From positions 1-9,657 of the forward strand of contig JARFRL010000398.1 in assembly GCA_029287275.1 (NCBI GenBank): 9,657 nt of DNA, written 5' to 3'. This document shows, one piece after another, positions 6,001 to 9,657 of this stretch. The DNA is from Pontiella desulfatans (GTDB lineage Bacteria > Verrucomicrobiota > Kiritimatiellia > Kiritimatiellales > Pontiellaceae). Position 1 is the stretch's first letter, and the number at the start of each line of letters is the position of its first letter. The notes beneath the pieces are model-generated. The model was not told the DNA's origin. It searched no databases and saw nothing but the letters and a program-made list of their open reading frames with translations. A program made the translations under genes and the position numbers.

Positions 6001-7296
6001 TCACGGCGCGGGCTCGTCGTCAATCAACGCGCGCAGGCCTTCGCCCAGACCGTCGAGGTCGTGGTCTCTCCGGTGCGCGACGGCGCGGAGCAAATCGTGA
6101 ACCACGTCATGACGATCCGCGACGTAAGCAAACAGGTCGAGCTGGAGGAGCATGTTCGCCACGCGCAGAAGATGGACGCGGTCGGGCGGCTGGCCGGCGG
6201 GGTCGCGCACGACTTCAACAACATCCTGCAGTCGATTCTGGGATTCAGCGGCATGTTGATCGCGGAATTGGCCGAGGGCACGCCGCAACACGAGGACGCC
6301 GAGGAGATTCGCAAGGCGGCCCGTCGCGCCGCGGACTTGACGCGGCAACTACTCACGCTGAGCCGCAAGCACGACGTTCTTTACGCGGTGCTGGATCTCA
6401 ACGAGATCATTCGCCGCAACGAGAAGATGGCGCGCCGACTTTTCGTCGCGAACGTCGAGTTCGTGTTCGATCTGCGCCAGGAAATCAAACCGGTGCGCGT
6501 GGACGCGAGCCAGATCGAGCAGATTATTTTGAACCTGTTCATCAACGCGCGCGACGCCATGCCGAACGGCGGGCGTTTGGTGGTGCGGACGCGCGACCTG
6601 ACGAGCGAAGACGCCGTCTCGGTGGACGTGGGCGAGGGCGATTTCGTCTGTCTAACCATCGCGGACACCGGTTCGGGCATTCGCGACGACGTTCTGGAGC
6701 ATCTGTTCGAGCCGTTCTTCACCACGAAAAAGGTGGGCGAGGGAACCGGGCTGGGGCTTTCGGTCGTGTACGGCATCGTGCAACAGCACGGCGGATGGAT
6801 TGATGTTGAGAGCAAAGTGGGCGAAGGCGCCACGTTCCGCGTTTACTTGCCGGCGCGGGATCGTTGCGAGATCGCCGAACAGGCGGATGGCGAGTCCAGC
6901 GCGGGGGTTCATGCCGAGGGGCGTGGCGAGTCGATTCTGGTCGTTGAGGACGATCCGGTTTTGCGGGAGCTGAGCGAGCGCCTGCTGCGCGACGCCGGGT
7001 ATGAGGTCGTCGCCGCGAGCAACCGGAAGGAAGCGGAACAAGCGCTTGGCGAAACCGCGTTCGATCTGCTTCTGATGAACGTCGTTCTGCCTGACGGCAA
7101 TGGTTTGGAGATCGCCCGAGAGGCGAAAGTCGCGAATCCGGGGCTTTCCGTGCTGCTTTGTAGTGGTCATTCGCACTCTTCCAGCACGCACGACGCGATG
7201 AAATCCAATGATTTCCGGTATCTCGAAAAACCCGTCGGCACGATGCTGCTACTCCAAACCACGCGGGAAATGCTTGATGAAAAGCTACAGGTGTAG
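3001..7296 (+). CDS. Hybrid sensor histidine kinase: SBP sensor, six PAS, HisKA, HATPase, degenerate receiver
   Basis: This is a 1431-residue membrane-bound hybrid kinase. A signal peptide covers residues 1-25 (K7 R8, a hydrophobic core, likely cut after ASGA). A periplasmic family-3 solute-binding-like domain (about 26-250) includes VTRTERRAKVMDFS. One transmembrane segment (about 259-283) follows. The six cytoplasmic PAS/PAC regions begin near 298, 425, 551, 680, 805 and 933. PAS1, 2, 4 and 5 end in the usual DVT/DIT motif (RDVTERK-type); the third is divergent and the sixth ends RDVSKQV. HisKA (about 1050-1120) has phospho-acceptor H1070 in GGVAHDFNNIL. HATPase_c (about 1165-1285) has N-box N1178/N1182, DTGSGI at 1222, EPFFTTK and GEGTGLGLS at 1246. 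The receiver (about 1310-1428) has D1317/D1318, S1388 and K1410, but the phosphoacceptor position is N1360 (codon AAC). ATG 3001 is chosen because it gives a charged n-region; TTG 3034, 5 nt after AAGAGGAG, is an in-frame alternative that would lose it. The ligand is unknown. The likely partner is the receiver encoded 30 bp downstream. Confidence 0.93.
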   Translation: MLNFLGKRGAWLAICVSLVLGASGAKRDIRVGVFPLDPLNYMDEEGAARGFNPDLLRAIALERGDWNPVFIPVTWSEGLQKLQDEQLDLMLSVTRTERRAKVMDFSNERVLEVWGQVYVHPDAGIESVLDLEGRLVGVMRADINGKNFIKLADAFGIHYEIVEYDTHEEILVAAEHGAIDACVLPSHYGLRHAPRHDLVGTSILFSPAPVFFAAKKGRDGDVLNDIDTVLKKWKADERSFYYACFENWFGTDVALVSRVPFWIWGALGATLLGMLLLSVFIGLSKRQIIARTSELSDSEERYRLLVENHTDLVVKVDLEKRFLYVSPSYCDTFGKSEASLLGNTFMPLVHEEDQVSTATEFAKVFEPPHRAYMEQRALTKNGWRWLAWEDSGVLDERGNVVEIIGVGRDVTERKAAEQARNESVERLRLATDAAKIGIWEYDFARDELIWDDQMFKLYGMDPDSFEGTFHAWRRRLLADDLEATEHVFQRAVEEGALFEAEFRVLWDDESEHCIKALAEIERDPGGRPIRAIGTNWDVTRRRRMVAALTESERDYRQLFENMTTGFMMLQAVDNESGNPLDFRVTQVNRAAEQLADGRRSEMIGRLISECFDPLEDGWIEVFAKVARTGRSSSFEGRMSSLAKYLSVWIFVAKPGYLGVVLSDDTARRAAEDAILRARQELEHIIDNTKDVIFQIDPEGNYIFANAAAREVSGYAASEILTMNMFDLILPEYHETTLARLRRRLENNPDAGNFTFEIRHKEGHRVWLELATSAVYGPRGELESIQGVARDVTQRKEFDKEIEESRRFLRTIIDTIPARVFWKDLNSTFLGSNIAFAKDSGLGDPEELVGKNDYEMSWGDTEAEQFRADDKAVMDSGVSRVNFEEVQTRPDGRKRWLSTSKVPIRDAGGEIIGVLGAYQDITERKALGEERARLFAAINQSTEAIVIIDVEGVVKYVNPAFETVTGRSKDDSVGQHLAAIKSGRRDDEFFPRVWSTIERGESRRGLVVNQRAQAFAQTVEVVVSPVRDGAEQIVNHVMTIRDVSKQVELEEHVRHAQKMDAVGRLAGGVAHDFNNILQSILGFSGMLIAELAEGTPQHEDAEEIRKAARRAADLTRQLLTLSRKHDVLYAVLDLNEIIRRNEKMARRLFVANVEFVFDLRQEIKPVRVDASQIEQIILNLFINARDAMPNGGRLVVRTRDLTSEDAVSVDVGEGDFVCLTIADTGSGIRDDVLEHLFEPFFTTKKVGEGTGLGLSVVYGIVQQHGGWIDVESKVGEGATFRVYLPARDRCEIAEQADGESSAGVHAEGRGESILVVEDDPVLRELSERLLRDAGYEVVAASNRKEAEQALGETAFDLLLMNVVLPDGNGLEIAREAKVANPGLSVLLCSGHSHSSSTHDAMKSNDFRYLEKPVGTMLLLQTTREMLDEKLQV

Positions 7297-7314
7297 TCCA
7301 CTAACAATCGTTTT

Positions 7315-7320
7315 AAGGAG
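7315..7320 (+). promoter_or_regulatory. Strong Shine-Dalgarno of the receiver gene
   Basis: AAGGAG lies 6 nt before ATG 7327 in the 30-nt gap after the kinase stop. It fixes the start of the receiver and shows that this organism uses normal anti-SD pairing, in contrast to the SD-less starts at 2908 and 3001. The gap is too short to hold a promoter plus terminator, so the two genes are probably co-transcribed. Confidence 0.75.
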
Positions 7321-7326
7321 TAACCC

Positions 7327-7698
7327 ATGGCCAAGATTCTTATCATCGACGACGACGAAATCATCCTCAACGTGTTCAACCGATTCCTAACGGGAAAAGG
7401 ACACGACGTGACGGTCGCGCCGGACGGTCGCAAAGGATTGCGCGCCTTGGAGCGCGAAGCGGTCGATCTAGTCATCACGGACATCATGATGCCCGAAACC
7501 GACGGTCTAGAGGTCGTCATGGCCATTCGCGGAAAAGGAACGGACATCCCCGTGATCGCGATCTCGGGCGGCATGCACGCCATGCCGATGGATTTTCTGC
7601 CGATGGCCAAAAAGTTCGGCGCGGAGCAAGTGCTTTACAAACCGGTTGAACTGGATGATCTGTTGGCCGCGGTGAACAACGCGCTCGGATCGGATTAG
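7327..7698 (+). CDS. Single-domain response regulator receiver (CheY-like)
   Basis: This 123-residue protein consists only of a receiver domain with no output domain. The acidic pocket D8/D9/D10 is in IIDDDEI, the phosphoacceptor is D52 in VITDIMMPETDG, the switch Ser is S80 in AISGG, and the conserved lysine is K105 in LYKPVE. All residues needed for Mg-dependent phosphotransfer are present. Such proteins act by docking on partners or as phosphotransfer intermediates. Its place 30 bp behind the hybrid kinase, in the same direction and with a strong Shine-Dalgarno, makes it the likely target of that kinase, whose own receiver lacks the Asp. It is not necessarily a chemotaxis CheY: no chemotaxis genes are in view and the sequence is generic. 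Its stop overlaps the stop of the convergent lipoprotein gene by 4 bp. Confidence 0.9.
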   Translation: MAKILIIDDDEIILNVFNRFLTGKGHDVTVAPDGRKGLRALEREAVDLVITDIMMPETDGLEVVMAIRGKGTDIPVIAISGGMHAMPMDFLPMAKKFGAEQVLYKPVELDDLLAAVNNALGSD

Positions 7699-9536
7699 AA
7701 TCGCGCCCCGGCGGCTTTCAGCGCCGCGATGATCTCTTCGACGCCCACCGCTTCAGCGCGCTTCGCCGCGGAACGCGCCTTGGCGAAAACCAGTCCGTTT
7801 TCGTAAACGACGTCTTTGAATTCGATTTTCATTTCCGCGTTCGGATCGGCGCCCGCTTCAAGCAGCGCCTTAACCGCGTCCAGATGCCCGCCGCTCACGG
7901 CGAACATCAACGGCGTCGCCCCGAAGTAGGAGGTCGCGTCGACGCGCGCGCCCCGCGCGAGGAGATATTCGATTAGTTCGGCGTCGCCGCCGCGCGCGGC
8001 GAAAAAGAGCGCGCTCAGCTTGCCCTCCTCCGAGCTCGCGCTGCCGAACACCGAGGTCTGGGCCACGGTGTGGCGGGTGACGGCGTTGACGTCCGCGTCC
8101 TGTTTCTCGACGAGGTATTTCGCGACGAGCGAATTGCCCGCCTTGCACGCGGCCATCAGCAACGTCTCGTCCCGCGTGGCCTGAAGCCATTCAGCGTCGG
8201 TGAGTTTGAGCTTGTTCACCAGATAAAGACCCGCCATTTGGTTTTCATTCGCGAAAATCTCACGAATTTTTCCGTAGGTGATTCCTCCTTCCGGCACCGT
8301 CGGCTCCATGGTCGGATGAACGGTTTTAAGCAACGGCGCCGCGTATTTCTCGAACGCGCGCTGATTCCCCGCGAGGACGGCGAGATCGAGATCTTCCACG
8401 CGGAGGCCGTCGCCATGCTTCTTGACGAACGCCATGATCTTCAGGTCGTTGTACTGAATCGCCAAGGCCATGAGTTTTAAATAATCCGCGCGTTCGAGCG
8501 GGTTCTTCGCGGCTTTCAGGTGAATGAATTCGACCGCGCTGTCGCCGCCGCCCGCCGCGACGCACATTTCGATCGCCTCGTCGATGTGTTGGTCGTGGAG
8601 GTTCTCGAGTTGGTTGACGGGGAGTCGGAGCAGGAAGCGGGCCTCGGCGCGCGAGAGCGGATCGCCGGGTTGATCGAGCCCGAGGACGGCGATCGCCTGC
8701 TTCGGATTCGCGATGAGGCCTTGGATTAGCGCGCTGTTGAAGTCGACCTTTTCCAAGTCGAAGCCCTCGAAGACGTAGCCCAGCCCCGCGAGCCGCGCGA
8801 TGAGCGTCTCGTCTTTCATTTCGTAGAGCAGATGATCGGCGAGGGCTTTGATGTTTTTTCGGTCGCTGGCCGGCGCGGCGGGGAGTTGTTGAAGTCCCGG
8901 CGCGTGGTCGAGCAGGAAGGCGATTCGTTCCGCGTCGTTTTGTCGCGCCGCTTTCGAGGCTTCCACGCCGAGGAAGTGGATGTAGTTCTTCTCGTATTCC
9001 GCGGCGGTGAGCGGGAGAGGAAGCTTCATCCCACCCTCTTTGAACACGGCGGCGTTTTGGTCGAAGAAGTGCGGGTTCACGTCTTTCACGGCTTCGTTCA
9101 TGAAGACGCCCAACGTGGATGGAAAGGTTTCCAGCGCGCGGTTTTTCCAGTCGGGATTCTTTTTCCAGATCTTACGCAGCTCCTCGTTGGTCGCGGTGAC
9201 GTCGACGCCGCGGGTCAACGCCCATTCAAACGCGTTGAAGTCGCCCGTTTCAATGGCCCGGCGGCACACGCGTTGGGGGATGGCGTCGAGCGTCGCTTGG
9301 TTCGCGGACATGAACGCGGCGACGGCCGCGTCGTCGGGGTGGGCGGCGGCGAGTTCCACGGCGTGATCATACGCCCCGCCGAGCGTCTCTGGTGGCGCGG
9401 CCAGCGTCTCGGCGATCCAGTTCAGCGACGCCTTCGTATCGCTGAGGTCCGTCGGTTTTTTTATTTCTTTCGCGCAACCGGCGATCAACACCACGGCTAA
9501 TCCCAGCGCGCTTCCCATCCATCTCGCTTTGAACAT
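7695..9536 (-). CDS. Ankyrin-repeat lipoprotein
   Basis: This 613-residue protein has a type II signal peptide: K3/R5, a hydrophobic core, and lipobox LIAG-C with lipidated C21. Residue 22 is Ala, so by the E. coli +2 rule it would be sorted to the outer membrane. The C-terminal third carries ankyrin-type helix pairs at about 455-485 (DETLLMAACKAGN..), 506-535 (LSALFFAARGGDAELIEYLL), 538-568 (GATPLMFAVSGGHLDAVKAL) and a degenerate last one to about 611. An insertion near 486-505 separates the first two. Residues 25-430 match no family I recognise, but segments near 87-117, 184-215 and 350-405 have the same helix-turn-helix spacing with A..xGD-like turns, suggesting a longer divergent solenoid. 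The likely role is protein binding or scaffolding at the cell envelope; no catalytic motif is seen. The start at ATG 9536 is supported by AAGAGG 5 nt upstream. It is transcribed toward the kinase/receiver operon and overlaps the receiver stop. Confidence 0.85.
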   Translation of the reverse strand: MFKARWMGSALGLAVVLIAGCAKEIKKPTDLSDTKASLNWIAETLAAPPETLGGAYDHAVELAAAHPDDAAVAAFMSANQATLDAIPQRVCRRAIETGDFNAFEWALTRGVDVTATNEELRKIWKKNPDWKNRALETFPSTLGVFMNEAVKDVNPHFFDQNAAVFKEGGMKLPLPLTAAEYEKNYIHFLGVEASKAARQNDAERIAFLLDHAPGLQQLPAAPASDRKNIKALADHLLYEMKDETLIARLAGLGYVFEGFDLEKVDFNSALIQGLIANPKQAIAVLGLDQPGDPLSRAEARFLLRLPVNQLENLHDQHIDEAIEMCVAAGGGDSAVEFIHLKAAKNPLERADYLKLMALAIQYNDLKIMAFVKKHGDGLRVEDLDLAVLAGNQRAFEKYAAPLLKTVHPTMEPTVPEGGITYGKIREIFANENQMAGLYLVNKLKLTDAEWLQATRDETLLMAACKAGNSLVAKYLVEKQDADVNAVTRHTVAQTSVFGSASSEEGKLSALFFAARGGDAELIEYLLARGARVDATSYFGATPLMFAVSGGHLDAVKALLEAGADPNAEMKIEFKDVVYENGLVFAKARSAAKRAEAVGVEEIIAALKAAGARF

Positions 9537-9541
9537 GAAAA

Positions 9542-9547
9542 CCTCTT
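9542..9547 (-). promoter_or_regulatory. Shine-Dalgarno of the lipoprotein gene
   Basis: On the minus strand this is AAGAGG, 5 nt before ATG 9536. It supports that start, which also gives a well-formed lipoprotein signal peptide. Confidence 0.6.
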
Positions 9548-9569
9548 CTCGTGAAAAACAGCGTGGCCA

Positions 9570-9598
9570 GATGTATCACAGCGTATGGATCGCGCCAA
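9570..9598 (-). promoter_or_regulatory. Weak candidate promoter of the lipoprotein gene
   Basis: On the minus strand TTGGCG (9598-9593) and TACATC (9575-9570) are separated by 17 bp, about 35 bp upstream of the ATG. The -35 matches the sigma-70 consensus at four of six positions and the -10 at only three. Spacing and position are right but the match is poor. I see nothing else in the remaining ~60 bases to the window end. Confidence 0.2.
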
Positions 9599-9657
9599 TC
9601 GCGCGGTGTGGCTAAACGCGTTCGCGCGCGCGTCAACGCCCCCACGCGTTGCCGGTG

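Noticed and set aside
3001..7698. Chemotaxis system based on the CheY-like protein
   Set aside because: No CheA, CheW, CheR/B or receptor gene is present and single-domain receivers serve many other kinases.
7700..7730. Possible hairpin (ATCG..CGGCG / CGCCG..CGAT) just after the receiver stop
   Set aside because: It has a bulge, lies in lipoprotein codons and has no T-tract, so it is not a credible intrinsic terminator.
9367..9645. 92-codon minus-strand frame overlapping the start of the lipoprotein gene
   Set aside because: It is frame-shifted against a good lipoprotein signal peptide with its own ribosome site; the product is Arg-rich and has no recognisable motif.

Overview
The window holds six protein-coding genes on both strands and almost no non-coding DNA. 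The signature families (SulP/STAS permease, DeoA-type thymidine phosphorylase, M20 peptidase, periplasmic-sensor hybrid histidine kinase, CheY-like receiver, lipobox lipoprotein) and a clear Shine-Dalgarno at several starts indicate a GC-rich Gram-negative bacterium. Multi-PAS hybrid kinases with an AHDFNN H-box are common in deltaproteobacterial-grade and similar environmental lineages, but no gene here fixes the phylum. I saw no tRNA, rRNA, CRISPR array, insertion sequence, phage gene or integration site.

Left part (1-2908): the 3' end of a SulP-family anion transporter gene, with its cytoplasmic STAS domain, runs rightward. It meets a leftward two-gene operon tail to tail. That operon is deoA (thymidine phosphorylase, 1637-2908) followed by an M20/PepT-like metallopeptidase (478-1656). 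The two genes overlap by 20 bp and look like a salvage/catabolic unit.

Centre (2909-3000): a 92-bp divergent intergenic region separates deoA from a very large kinase gene. Neither start has a Shine-Dalgarno. Both have a -10-like hexamer ending exactly 6 nt before the ATG, which suggests leaderless transcripts in both directions. An AT-rich imperfect dyad lies between them.

Right of centre (3001-7698): a 1431-residue hybrid histidine kinase has, in order, a signal peptide, a periplasmic solute-binding-type sensor, one membrane segment, six PAS regions, HisKA, HATPase_c and a C-terminal receiver. The receiver has Asn in place of the phosphoacceptor Asp. Thirty bases downstream, with a strong Shine-Dalgarno, lies a single-domain receiver that keeps every catalytic residue. 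The likely reading is that the kinase signals to the stand-alone receiver while its own receiver is a non-phosphorylatable module. This pair is the most interesting signalling feature of the window.

Right end (7695-9657): a leftward gene encodes a 613-residue lipoprotein. It has recognisable ankyrin repeats at its C-terminus and weaker ankyrin-like helical pairs throughout the rest. It converges on the receiver gene with a 4-bp stop-codon overlap, the same geometry as the junction near position 480. The last ~120 bases hold its upstream region and no gene I can support.
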